Translations under genes and position numbers: made by a program
Assembly (NCBI GenBank): GCA_964036665.1
Contig: OZ038533.1
Span: forward strand, 13,662,413-13,726,412
Source of the DNA: Gordius sp. MW1
Lineage: Eukaryota > Nematomorpha > Gordioida > Gordea > Gordiidae
Length of the DNA stretch: 64,000 bases
Direction: 5' to 3'
The notes under the pieces: generated by a model
Told to the model about the DNA's origin: nothing
Seen by the model: the letters and a program-made list of their open reading frames with translations, nothing else
The model's database searches: none
In this document: positions 43,255 through 55,057 of the stretch, piece after piece
How the letters are laid out: each line of letters starts with the position of its first letter
Position numbering within the stretch: position 1 is the stretch's first letter

Positions 43255-46200
43255 TATTATTGGAGGATAAGAGTTTGAAAGTCGGGGTGGAATGGAACCG
43301 AGTTAACAATGAATTTTAATCCTTAATGAGCTGGCTGAAATGAAAGGTATTAAAATCAAACGTAGTTGTGTTTCGTATAATGTTAAAAATTCAGAAGTGA
43401 GAATGTATTTAAATTACTGAATATAAATAAGACCTTTTTTGAAGAGGGGTGGGCTTAGACTTATCCTTATAGAGAGGGCGCCAATCTACTTCCCTCTGGT
43501 ATTTATCGTGCGTATTAGTATTGAAGCAGATCTCTTCCGGGAGCATTAAGCAGGAGAATAATATATTTGTTAAAAAATAGAGTAGCTACATTATGACTGC
43601 TCGCAAGAAATAGACGTGGAGGGGAACGGGGCAACAGCTTTAACGCCAATAGAAAAACTTATTTTCTTAAAACAACGACACCAGGCAAAAATTAAAACGG
43701 AGAGGCAATAACTAGACGTACCCATAATAGCCTATTTACTCTAACCTTAACTTATTAAAGCCCGTAAAAACTATATCTTTCCATTGTAACTAGAACTCTT
43801 TAATGAGTCTACATTTCTTGAAATTATAGAAATGATGTCGGGACAACATTCCGTCGGAGCAAAATAAAGGGATTGCGTGCTCGACCATTTTAAACAAAGA
43901 AATCCGACTCGGCCCGTAGCAAATTCCATTGTAGAGTCGGGACAGAATTAAACCCGTTTAATAAATTGATCTTTATTTCCGAAGTAAAATTTAATAGACT
44001 CACTAAGAGTGTTAGACATTATCATCAAGTGTGGTGAATTAGGGTAAAAGTTTTTATATATTATAGCATTTTAGAAAGTATTTGTACAGGCAGTTGATTA
44101 ATGGTAATAACCCCATATTTGTAGGGAAATATTTTAACAATAAGAGGGCGCCTCGACCTATTTTTAAATTCATATTTGGGTAATGACGCCAGATTTCTTC
44201 CGGAAGCAGGAGAATAATAAATTTGTATAATATAGAGTAGCTATTTCTTGTCTTGCACATAGAGAATACTCTCGAAGGGGAGGGGGTTGGGGGTAAAAAG
44301 GAAAAGCATAAACAACCATAGTAAGATGGGTAGGATTTCTGCCAGTAGTAAGCGTGAGAATAGGGAGTGGGAGGAGGGAGAGATATCAAGTCCGGACCAC
44401 CCATTGAGAAGGAATATTAGTGCGAATAATGTAAATGCGTGGGAATGGGTTAGTCCCTATCTCGGTATATTAGTATTGACGCCTTATGTCTAGGGGATAG
44501 ACTTCTAACTTTGAAATATGTGAGATAGGATTGCAAGAGTACTCAAACTACTTTAAATTATTTATCAAGATTTGAATAATTAAAATTCTTACAACGATAA
44601 ATTGTAATAAAGAAGCTATACTATTTAAAGCTAATACTGGATGGTTAACATAAATTTGATATAATTTCCATGCTTAATTATTGTAAATGTAAATAAATTA
44701 ATTATAAATTAGAATTGGGAATAAATTATAAAGACCAACAATCTGCAAATTAATCAGGATTATAAGCGCTAAAGAAGATAAAATAATCAAAAAATGCTAC
44801 AATTGATTGTTATTTATAAAATTCAATATTAAAATAATTTGGATATAAGTTAACATTAGCGTTTCTTTATATTGTAGAAAAAAATATTCAAATAGGGATA
44901 AATTATAAATAATAAAGAGGCTCAACAGTATTAATAAATGACAATTAAATTCCTAAGGTTTAAATTAATATAATGTGTGATTGATACCCAGTAGGATTAT
45001 TCTAATATTTAAGTGGTTAAAAATATAAAATTAAATACTATGGAATAGATTAAGCCAGGTTTAAGACTTTCATCTACTAAAGATTACAAATCTGTTATAC
45101 TATGAAACAATTAATAAATTAACATAGAATATAATCCTAACAAATATGCAACTTTGACATTTATTAGAAATTCGATCACCCTTAATTTTCATAATTATTT
45201 AACCTAGCATATAATTATAATAAAAGAACAATATATCTATATGAAACAATAAGAGATCATATAACATCAAAAATTTAATTCATATCAAAACTACCAAAAC
45301 TTTAGTATTCACATAAATTAAATTAAAAAATGAAAATCAATTCCATATATAATTCTAAGAATTAAGTTACCTAGCATATAATCATGTTTTATAAATTACA
45401 GATTTTTTAAGATCCTATTTTTTAAGCTTATAAGCAAAAAATTTTTGTATAAAAACTCATTGTGTTAAGTTTTAAGTAAGGGGAGCAGGGCCCTATACTT
45501 AGAAACTCATTTTATTCAGTTAACAAATGTTGGTCAGATTGTATTTCAAAATAAATATATTCTGCCAAAAACAGTTAACAAACTCAATTGTAAAATGTTT
45601 TCAATGTTTCATTACATAATTTTGAACAACTAGTTTGCTTATTTACTTAGGCACTTTTGTGTTACTTAAAGTTGTAGAAAAGTCACATTTTGGCTAATAA
45701 AATAGGTTGAACTAATTCTAACAGCTCAAGCAATGAGCGAATTTAAAAAAAGAATAGTATTATACTTGATACAGACATCAATCGACTTTCTAATGACTTA
45801 TGTAAAGCTTCTGTTTTGCTGATGTCCAGTGAAAATAACTCACTCCCTGATAAACTAGTAAAAAGGTGTTTTGACCAAGGGCCTTTGATAATCTAAAATT
45901 TCAGCAGATCTGGTATTAGGGCCTCCATCTTATTCCACTGATCTTGGGTTACCTCCTCTCTCAGGATACTTCTACCAATATTGTTTGAGTGTTCACACCC
46001 CAAATTCCATCAAAGTTTGCAATAGGAACAAAAATCTTTGAAACTTGCGGGTTAAGGTTGATTTTGAATATGCACGACATATGTGCATAACGTCGATAAA
46101 TTACAGCTGGTTGTTAATCTTTCTTGTTAATAAGAGGAAGGATCTGTTTTTCGAATAATTATCATTGTATAATGGATGGGTATTTGCTGGTCTACCAATT

Positions 46201-46360
46201 TTTCGGAATTTGGAGAAATTTTTCTTCCGTTCATAGAATCTGGATAAAGTTAATGCATGTATCAAGCATGACATTAAAAAAACATGTGTTTCTTACTACA
46301 ATAATACTAAATTTAAATACATTAAAATGTTTGTATTTATTTACATTACATTGCTATAAT

Positions 46361-46675
46361 AAGTAAATAATACCTAAAATTTGTTATGCAATATTACTTT
46401 AAAAGAAATTACGGTATGTATTATATAATAGGACTAAGTACAAATATAAATATCTTTATAAGCAATAAATATGCATAACGTTAGATCAAGATTATGTCAA
46501 CATTACAGTATTAGTCATGCTATATTAAGTAAATAATATAACTAAAATTTGTTATGCTATATTATTTTAAGAGAAAATACGTTATGTGTTATATGATAGG
46601 TAGGACTAAGTACGAATATCTTTATAAGCCATAAATATGTATAACGTTAGATCATGTCAACATTAAAGTATTAGT
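46361..46675. repeat. Two-copy tandem repeat of about 160 bp
   Basis: Units starting with taagtaaataata..ctaaaatttgttatgc near 46361 and 46522 share ggactaagtac, atctttataagc, ataaatatg and ataacgttagatca blocks in the same order. AT-rich, no coding sequence. Confidence 0.65.
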
Positions 46676-47734
46676 CAATACTGTAATGTATTGGGTGGTG
46701 CAACAACTATGTGTAACTTAGAATGAGTTATTTATTAACAGAATGTAGTTGCAAATTATATATGATTGGCATAAATTTAAATTATAAGCATAATTGTATT
46801 CATATATTATTTATTAAGATTACTATTATATTATAAAAGGATAATACATAGTGTAACTTAAATATTTATGTGTTATAAACAAAGGAATTTTACTAAGAAA
46901 TTTTAAATGAGCAATCTTGCCTAAGAAATTATTTCATAATGTAAACCTTGTAAAGTAATTGGTACATAAACCTAATAAAATTCTTGGTAAAAGCACACTT
47001 TTTCCTTTTTGAGCAAAGGTTTCTAAAGTTTTAAGAGTTTTATCCCTAAGTGTTATTAGATTGCTTCATTATAAAAAATCTTTTATATCCATTTGCTAAA
47101 TCTATAATGAAGTAAGTAGTTGATACAAAATAGAAATATGTTATAAGGAGAAAAAAACAAACATTTTTAATGAATAATTGTAGATATATACTTGTCTGGG
47201 CTGATTCTAACTTCCTTGAATTTTACAGTGTCTGTATCATTTCTAATTGTCTATATAAGTAAAATTTATCTAAATTTTTCATTTTTGATATAACATTATA
47301 ATTGTTTAAAATTTGAAACCAAGTTAGGGGGTCTTAAACCATAGCGCCACATTAAAAAAGCATTTTATATAAAGTTAAAAGATTATTAAATCCTATACTT
47401 TTTTTTAAAATTCTTTTACCACTCATTTTCGGCTTGACATAATGAATTTAAAATTTCTTTTATAGGCTACTTGTAAAGAAAATTTTGACTTTTTTTATAA
47501 ACGATAATTAAGCTGTCAACACAATATTATTTCTGGCTAATTCATATAAATTTAAAGTCTATTAAGTTCAAGAGTAAGCTTCCACTGGGCTGCTAGTTGT
47601 CCCATAAAATAGGACTGGTGGCATACTACTTATGGCTTAAAGTGATTAATGTAAAGAACACATTCAATAAAAATTTATTATATCAATTTTCTGGCGGTTC
47701 TTCATGAGATTCGAGGTGTATATAATTCGCGATG
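46676..47734. other. AT-rich, no gene seen
   Basis: No recognisable domain. It probably includes the 3' flank of the MULE transposon whose C-terminal piece begins at 47873. Confidence 0.45.
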
Positions 47735-47873
47735 TTATCGCAAAATAAAAACATCAATATTGTTAATATTATTTTTATAATCCATGATTAAGCGATTTAT
47801 ATGAGAATTGCGGGTTACATATTTTTTGTTGGAAGAGAAAACTTGTTTCCCTTGATTGATGTGTACGATAAAC
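47735..47873 (-). pseudogene. C-terminal piece of the MULE transposase
   Basis: The frame FIVHINQGKQVFSSNKK then RLIMDYKNNINNIDVF resembles the basic C-terminal tail of MULE transposases. It lies immediately beyond the outer end of the Ty3/gypsy element, in the same orientation and order as the MULE gene on the other side. The open frame continues upstream into LTR sequence by chance. Confidence 0.6.
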
Positions 47874-48057
47874 TGTTGAGATTGGGAATCTTTATTTACT
47901 AGAGAGAGGTTTCGAAGTGATACAAAAATAGAAAAGTGAGTAAAAACGTGTATATCCAACATATATAATACATACCAATTAACGATAATTAGATTGACAA
48001 CACAACGGTAAACAACATATCCCCTGAGGCACTTCGCGCTCCAATTACCTCTCTACA
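47874..48057 (-). repeat. 3' LTR of the gypsy fossil
   Basis: 184 bp, matching 51736-51919 except at two positions. Confidence 0.95.
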
Positions 48058-51000
48058 GTTCCCCCCTTTTCACAGACAAAATCCTTAAGGAATGCTGGCG
48101 GTTTTCGACTACGCTGTGGGTATCTAGGTTCTTCTCTAGGCGTTCCTGACTGGTTTTGCATTTGTTCCCTTATAGCACTTGTTCCCGTTTCCCTTTCTGA
48201 TGATATCCTTTGTGGCCACCCGTTCTCTTGTCCCAGTGTGGTCCAGTCCAAGATTTTTCGTTTCCTTATTTGATCCACGAGTCAGTGGTGTTTTCTTCCC
48301 TGTGCCCATACATCGTAGGACCGACTACCATGCTTGGCTTTTATCGTGCCTTCTACCCATTTGCTTGGACCCAGAAACATGCGCACCCAAACCAAGTCTC
48401 CTACGTTGAACGTCCGCGGGTTCCCGGTCTCTACCCATTGTTGTGGTACGGTTTCCCTCAAAACCTCCCATTCGGTTCGCATCCTTCTTTTCAGCATCAT
48501 CTCTGCCGGGCTTTTATTGGTTGCGGGGTGTTTTGTAGATCTGTAGTTTTCCAAAAATCTACTCAGCCCTACTTCCGACTCGTTCCTAATGATGGCTTCT
48601 TTAATTAATCGTACGTATCTTTCTGCCAACCCGTTCGACGCCGGATGGTAAGGAGCTGTCCATCGTTGATTAATTCCCCTCGACTTGCAAAACTTCTGTA
48701 ACTCCCGCCCTTTGAATTGTGGGCCGTTATCTGATATTAACCAAGGTGGATTTCCAAATCTAGCGAACGTTTCGGCCAGTTTTTTTATAACGGTTGTCGC
48801 CGTGGTGTCTTCTAATTTAAACACTTCTACCCATTTCGAGCTATTGTCCACCATCACGAGGTATGACTTACCCTTGAGAGGACCCATGATATCGACATGT
48901 ACTTGAACCCATGGTTTATGGCTAGGTTGACACTCTATCAATGGTGCCCTCTTCGCCGCCGCAGCCGTGTAATTGCAACTCCGGCACCCTTTCGCTACGC
49001 TCAATAAGTCATCGTCAATAGTCGGCCACCATACATACTGCCGCGCCACTTCTTGCATTCGCTTGATACCTACGTGGCCTCTATGTAGACTTTGGAGTAC
49101 CACTCCTCGTAACTTCGCCGGAATTAATATTCGTCCCCCTTTGTAATATATTATGCTTTTGGCTTCATGTAACTTTGGCAGATGTTTTTCGTAGGTGCGT
49201 CTTAGCCCACACGTGACCATTGTATTTTGTTTACCCCTAATCCACTCTTTTAATTGCCGCAGCCCCGGATCCTCCAAGGTGTGTTGTTTTACCACGTCCA
49301 ATGATATAAACGGATTCATCGAGTCCTCTTAAATTTCCTCGCTAACCTGATACGCGTGTTCGTTCGGATTTCTAGACAAGAAATCTGCCGCGTTTTCGGT
49401 TCCCTTGTTGTATTCGAACTTGGTCGTATAGCCTGATACCATGAGCGCCCACCTGGTTAGGCGTGGTGACCATTGTTCCTTGCCCCTTTTGCTCTGATCG
49501 AATATATATATAAGCGGTCTATGATCCGTCATGATAGTAACGCTTCGTCCTTGTACATATTCGTTGAACTTTTTTAGTCCATACACCACCGCAAGGGCCT
49601 CTCGTTCGATCGTCGAAAACCGGCTTTCGCTATCATTTAATGCTCTTGACGCATAGGCCACCACTCTCCAATTCTCTCCTGGTGCTCGTTGCTGTAAGAT
49701 GGCCCCTAACCCCGTACCCGAGGCGTCTACGACCAGGCCGGTCTCCCACTCTCCATTGAAGTACGCCAGAACAGGGGCTTTCGTAAGCGCGGACTTGATA
49801 GCTTCAAATGCTCCTTGCTGTTCTTCACCCCAGTGGTACATCACGTTCTTTTTCATGAGTTTCTGAATCGGGTGTATGATTTTGGCGTAGTCCTTAATGA
49901 ACTTTGAAAAGTATGTTGTTAACCCAAGGAAGGACCTTATTTCGTTTTTGTTAGTTAAGTTTTTCCACTGCTTGACTAATTCGGCTTTATTGTCGTTGAT
50001 TCGAATCCCCTTGTTACTTATGACGTATCCCAGAAAGGTTACTTCCTTCGCCCACAAGATACTCTTGACAATGTTCGGCACGAACCCCCACTTTTGTAAC
50101 GTTTCTAGTACCTTGAGTAACCTCTCGTTGTGAATTTCTTCCGTCTCCCCTGCAATTAAGATATCGTCGATGTAAACCGCAACCCCTTCCATGCCTCCTA
50201 ATATTTGGTCCATTGACTTTTGAAAAATGGCCGCGGCACAATTTAAACCGAACGGCATTCGGTTAACTTTAAATAGGCCCTTGTGCGTCGAGATAGTCAA
50301 TCGTTGGCTCGTCTCTGGTCCTAATTCGAGCTGTAGGTACGCTTTCGTAAGGTCCAGCTTCGTAAAATAGCACGCATTATCAAGTTTATTTAACAAGTCG
50401 TCGATTTTGGGTAACGGGTACAACAACCTTTGCGCGTATTTATTTATCGTAAACCGGTAGTCTATACATAATCGCAGAGTTCCATCGCTTTTTTTCACGG
50501 GTACCACTGGGCTGGCCCATCTTGAGAAATCGATTGGTTCAATCACCCCGTCCTTGACCCATTTATCCTGCTCTTCCTCTACTTCTTTCTTCCACGCCAT
50601 CGGCACCCTTCGTGCGGGGATAAATACGGGATCTATGCCCTCTTATAACGGTACTTCCACCGTTATTCCCTTGACTGCTTTCGGGAATTCGTTTAGCTGA
50701 CCGCCCCATTGTTTCATCACGTGCTGGATCGCGGACCTGGTATCCTTCGGTCTTTCTACGTAATTGACCGCGAACCGTTCCGCCGAAGCTCTAGAGTTCC
50801 AACGTATTTGCGCCAGATTTCGGGCTCAAATTCTTTTATCCAATCGATCCCGCACAGCGGCGGCCCCGCTACGTCTGCTATTAATAACGACAGCTGTTTC
50901 CTCGTGTTACCCATTCGGACATCGGCTTGTACCTTGGCTACGATCTTTATTTCCTCGTGGTCATACGCGTACACTGTCGGGACGGGCTCCTTGTTGCGTA

Positions 51001-51735
51001 AGATCTCCTTCGCCCATCTTCGCGCCGGTATTATCGATACCGTGGCGCCGGTATCGAAGATGCATTGGAATAATTCGTTATTAATAAATATATCTATAGT
51101 TAACACATCTAAAGCATGTTTTAACCTGGGAATTCGGACCGGCCCAAGCCACGCTTCTCGCCCCGCCACACGCTCCACGCTTCTTCGGACCCGTCTTGCA
51201 AAGTGCTTAGCCCCCCGTTTATCGTCTCGGCCGTTAACGCTAGCTCGCGTAGGCGGTCCCATTTGATGTCATTTTCTGCCAACAGTCTCGCCTGTAAGTT
51301 TCTATCGCGCAATCCTATAATGAATTGGTCGACGATTCTGTTCTGCAATTCTTCGTTTCCGAAGTTGCAGCTGTTAGCTCCTGCCTTGAGTCTATTAGCA
51401 TACGTGTCTATCGACTCTCCCTGGTTTTGTCGGACCTTTGAAAATTCATATCTCTTTGCCCTCGCGCATGAATTCCTTTGGAATAATTTTTTTAATCGAT
51501 TTTTAGCTTCCTCGTATGTAATTCCTGTCAACTCTTGAGGTCTATAATCCTCTAGTATTAATTGGAATGCCTCCCCATCAAGGCTGGTTAATAATAGAGC
51601 TGCTTTTTGCTCATCTGTATCCGTCTTATTGCTCCTTAGGAACAGCTCGAATTGCGTTATAAAAGCGTCGATGTTAGCCGTTGTTTTTATATTTCTGCAT
51701 TACCGCGTAGGTTCCACCCTACTCGCAGCGCCAAC

Positions 51736-51919
51736 TGTTGAGATTGGGAATCTTTATTTACTAGAGAGAGGTTTCGAAGTGATACAAAAATAGAAAAGTG
51801 AGTAAAAACGTGTATATCCAACGTATATAATACATACCAATCAACGATAATTAGATTGACAACACAACGGTAAACAACATATCCCCTGAGGCACTTCGCG
51901 CTCCAATTACCTCTCTACA
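51736..51919 (-). repeat. 5' LTR of the gypsy fossil
   Basis: 184 bp, TG...CA on both strands, directly followed on the minus strand by the primer-binding-like sequence. Confidence 0.95.
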
Positions 51920-53179
51920 ATATTAATATCATTTATCTCTTGCAACGCTAAGAGACTGTCGATAAAATCATAAATCACAGGATGGGCTATTCCGATCAAG
52001 CATTTTATTCCATTATGATAACCCTCCAAGTGATTATTCGTCCTAGGACCTTCCGCCTCAAATCTTTGCCATATTTCATATTTGAACCTGGCGTTGGGGC
52101 CCACCCATGTGTTTTCTAGGTACTCGAACCATTCAGAGGCTTCTGGGTACATTGAGTTTTGATCGACGCAGTCATTGTACACTTGGACCACATGATGTGG
52201 CATCAAAAAGGTGAGCGCCAATATCCTTCGTAAACTTTGGCGAAATATTAAATTAGTGTTATACAAATCGCTAAGTCCGACTCCTTTCATCTTTCTATAA
52301 ATAGCTTGCGCATAATGGAATAAACAACCTTCCATTGTAAATTAGCAAAAAGAAGTAAATTTACCTTTGACATCTGCGTTTGGGAAAGAGTCACGCAAGC
52401 CTTTATACTAGCTTGTTCAAAATCTACTTGAACATAGCGTGGGCAGAACGTTAAATCATGTTGGGTGCAAAGATGTGGCATGGGACTTGTCAGGCAATAG
52501 TGCGAATATCACCGGCACCATATGTTCTTTGTAAAAACAATGGATTGTATAGACCTATGATAATAAAAGTAATAATTACTCCTTATAATACATATACTTG
52601 TTTGAAGAGTTTAGGACATACATAGTATGTCCTATCGGCATACAAATTGCCAGATTCACATAAAATCCTTAAATTTTCTGGGGTCGCGAAGATCAAAAGT
52701 TTATTGAAGCTGTTGTGCAATAAAAATCTTTCTCCATTGTTGGAATATTTGTGCTCAAGCTGAAGCCTAATATCGCTATTGAGTTTCGGGGTTGGGTATC
52801 TATTGATGCTGATTCTTCTCAAGGTGTTTTTCACGGACTTTAATGTCGGGGTAGCTTTTGGATAAATTCTTATGTGTGGCTCATTACGTAGCCTTGGGGC
52901 AATAACCCGATGATAAATCGCCGAGATTTTTTCCTTGGGGTTATTCCTGACCTCCCTTTTTAAAATATGAATCGTCACCAAATATTCATAATCCCCTCGA
53001 GGAGGCTCGTGATTATGATTACAGGTCACCCGGTAACTATCCCTCACCTGAGCTTTTCTTTTGCATGTCTTGGATCTGCACTTGAAATATGTGATGTTTT
53101 GAAATACATTGATCTTGTTATAGAGATATCCATTCAAATACAAAATAACCCCATTTTTTTGAGATACTAAAAATCTCAA
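51920..53179 (-). pseudogene. FLYWCH-MULE (Mutator-like) transposase, interrupted
   Basis: Plain DNA transposon gene. The N-terminal FLYWCH-type finger (YFKCRSKTCKRKAQV, then CNHNHEP) is followed by the MULE core: LYADRTYYVCPKLFKQ (first aspartate), VYTIHCFYKEHMVPVIFALLPDKS, VQVDFEQASIKA (second aspartate), GCLFHYAQAIYRKM, and RTNNHLEGYHNG (glutamate). A 43-nt GT-AG intron (52555-52597) joins KLFKQ to VYTIH in frame. Frame changes occur near 52490 and 52340. The gene is then cut by the gypsy fossil, and its last part lies at 47735-47873. Confidence 0.85.
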
Positions 53180-53344
53180 TGCTATTAAAAAATTATATTG
53201 TTATCAATAATATAATAAGATACAAGGGCTTGGGGCTTGTAAGCTTCGACAAGCATCCAGGAAAAGATGGGCCTGAGTTAATGAACCTTTATAAATGTTT
53301 TAAATTATTCAAAGGTAAACAAAATTACTTTCTGTATTAGAATT
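53180..53344. other. Short flank of the MULE gene, no feature seen
   Basis: AT-rich sequence upstream of the transposase start. Nothing recognised. Confidence 0.4.
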
Positions 53345-53630
53345 CGTGAAATTACATAGAGATATCATTGGGTTTGCAACAACTACTGTATAAAGTTAAA
53401 ATATAGCATATTTAATTACTTTCACTATTAACATTGGTGGAATTAAATAAAGATATAATTGGGTTTGAAGCAACAACTACTGTATAAAGTTAAAATATTA
53501 GCACATTTAATTACTTTCACTATTAACATTGGTGGAATTACATAAAGATATAATTGGGTTTGAAGCAACAACTACTTTATAAAGTTAAAATATTACCACA
53601 TTTAATTACTTTCACTATTATAATCACTCA
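53345..53630. repeat. Tandem repeat, three units of about 91-95 bp
   Basis: Units share attacataaagatataattgg, gcaacaactactgtataaag, and cacatttaattactttcactatt, with starts near 53351, 53442 and 53537. Weaker copies of the same blocks continue to about 54040. It may be a subterminal array of the adjacent MULE. Confidence 0.75.
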
Positions 53631-54619
53631 GAGTCATCATTGAATTAGTACTAATAACTACTAAATAATGTAATAATATTACTACCTTGAATCGCCTGAG
53701 ACATTAGAGGACAAACATTGTCTACTACTATTCAGCCTAGAACGCAAACTTTCTATACTAAGTACTATAAAAATTATAAGACATATATATTACAAATATT
53801 TAAATTGTTTGGAGTGGGAGACAAATTTAGCACCTCTTCACTTGAGTTTGTATTTGTAACCCCTATAAAAAATCATAAAAAAGCACTTTAATTTACTTTG
53901 ACTATATGTAGGATCACATGACATTATAGAATTTGTGGCAGTAACTACTTTATAGTTATAAATTTTATAATGGCACTTTAAATTACTTTCACTATTAACA
54001 TTTGTGGACACATCCATCATCAAATTAGTACCATAAACTACATTATCAGAAAGATACATATTAGGTCTTGGGCCTGCTATATATATAAACACTTATGCAA
54101 AAAATTTACTTATATGTGGAATGTTTAGATGCTCCTTTGAAACATAATACATGTTTCCCTCAAGAATTGCTCTGCCTGAGCAACGATAATTGCGGTATTT
54201 TAAGTATATTTGACCATATTTCCTTCCTTATATTTGGTGTAGTAGTAATTGGCATGAAAATACATAGGCTTCCTTCTTTGCGTCAACATATACAGGCAGA
54301 TTTAAATTGACAAATTTAAAATGGTGACAAATGGTGAAGGTTTGGTGGCAATTGGTGAAGTTATTATTTTGAAACGTTACCTTTTGAATTGAAACGTAGA
54401 ATCTTATATTTTGTTTCCAGACAAATGAGAAATTTTTCCTTGTACTCTCAGATGATCTTGGGGTATTTGCTTGGTTGACACTCGGAATCAGGATGGGTAT
54501 TTGCTTTTTGAGTGCTGACACTCGGAATCAGGATGAGAATTTGCCTTCTGAAGGTTGAATAACATTTTTCCGTATTTCATTTTCTTTCCTCTTGTTGAGG
54601 CGAAGTGATTCGATTACTT

Positions 54620-55057
54620 CTGCTCCGGCGCCACTAATAAATCCATAGATCATCATTGAACAAAAAGGATTTATTAAAGTAGAATAAAATTGCATTAGAA
54701 AGTTCTAACTAATTTATTTAGAATTATGATCGATAATCACCTAGCGAATGACGCGAAATAAGTTTTGAGATATATTTTTGTATCTACATCTTCCGTGCTT
54801 TTGTTTTCTACACCAAAATAAAATAATTAATTATATCTGTGTAAGAGATAACGAATATTATTCGATAACGATAAAAAATAAATGGTTAACTCATCGCGAT
54901 AATAATATCTATATGCCATCGCGATGGTAATAAAAAGCGAAGTGGTGATCTATTTTTATCATAGTGGTAACAATGATGACTACGCGTAAAGAATCACAAT
55001 GAATAGCGTATAATATATATGTGGGGGGGGGGGGGGGGGGTTTGGGTGAACACCACA
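54620..55057 (-). mobile_element. LTR plus primer-site fragment (fossil)
   Basis: The LTR at 54635-55057 matches 31819-32248. One base away, on the minus strand, is TGGCGCCGGAGCAG (54620-54633), a typical primer-binding start. No recognisable internal genes follow, so this is a broken remnant. A run of about 18-20 G lies at 55023-55040. Confidence 0.65.

Larger units (their letters stand above)
39676..44480 (-). mobile_element. LINE B, right copy (inverted), best preserved
   Basis: Same order as the left copy on the opposite strand: leader, endonuclease ORF 43254-42370 (294 aa), RT ORF 42031-40337 (564 aa), repeated 3' region, ACAT-type tail at 39676. The break between the ORFs (about 42370-42031) is a frame change in the linker. 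An A/AT-rich insertion of about 85 bp at 40261-40340 sits just past the RT stop and is absent from the left arm. This copy is close to full length. Confidence 0.87.
33236..46033. repeat. 12.8-kb palindrome: arms about 6.1-6.4 kb, spacer 340 bp
   Basis: The left arm 33236-39335 is the reverse complement of 39676-46033. Matches run from the outer edge (tgttcctattgcaaactttg / caaagtttgcaataggaaca) to the centre (ttgtcatcggggcttatac and its inverse). Arms are mostly identical but carry substitutions and separate indels. Contents from outside in: a coding-like relic, about 1 kb AT-rich DNA, a leader with repeated blocks, the LINE B ORFs, a tandemly repeated 3' region, and an ACAT tail. No target duplication was seen at the outer edges. 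Confidence 0.92.
47874..51919 (-). mobile_element. Ty3/gypsy LTR retrotransposon fossil, nearly whole, young
   Basis: LTRs of 184 bp at 47874-48057 and 51736-51919 (TG...CA) differ at 2 positions, so the copy is recent. Next to the 5' LTR (right) is a primer-binding-like TGGCGCTGCGAGT. Next to the 3' LTR is a purine tract. Parts in order on the minus strand: gag (about 51531-51121), protease (about 51262-50756), reverse transcriptase and RNase H (50606-49329), integrase (49319-48282). It looks close to whole, with a small number of breaks. It sits inside the MULE transposon. No target duplication was seen. Confidence 0.93.

Noticed and set aside
33236-46033. Palindrome as a simple assembly or sequencing hairpin artefact
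   Set aside because: Arms carry independent substitutions, deletions and an insertion, and there is a unique 340-bp spacer. An artefact would give identical arms. Long-read confirmation is still desirable.
50709-51538. Plus-strand open frames over the gypsy fossil
   Set aside because: Antisense shadows of the gag and protease regions.
53345-53630. CRISPR-like spaced repeats
   Set aside because: Units are contiguous tandem repeats of a eukaryotic satellite type without unique spacers. No cas genes, host is a metazoan.
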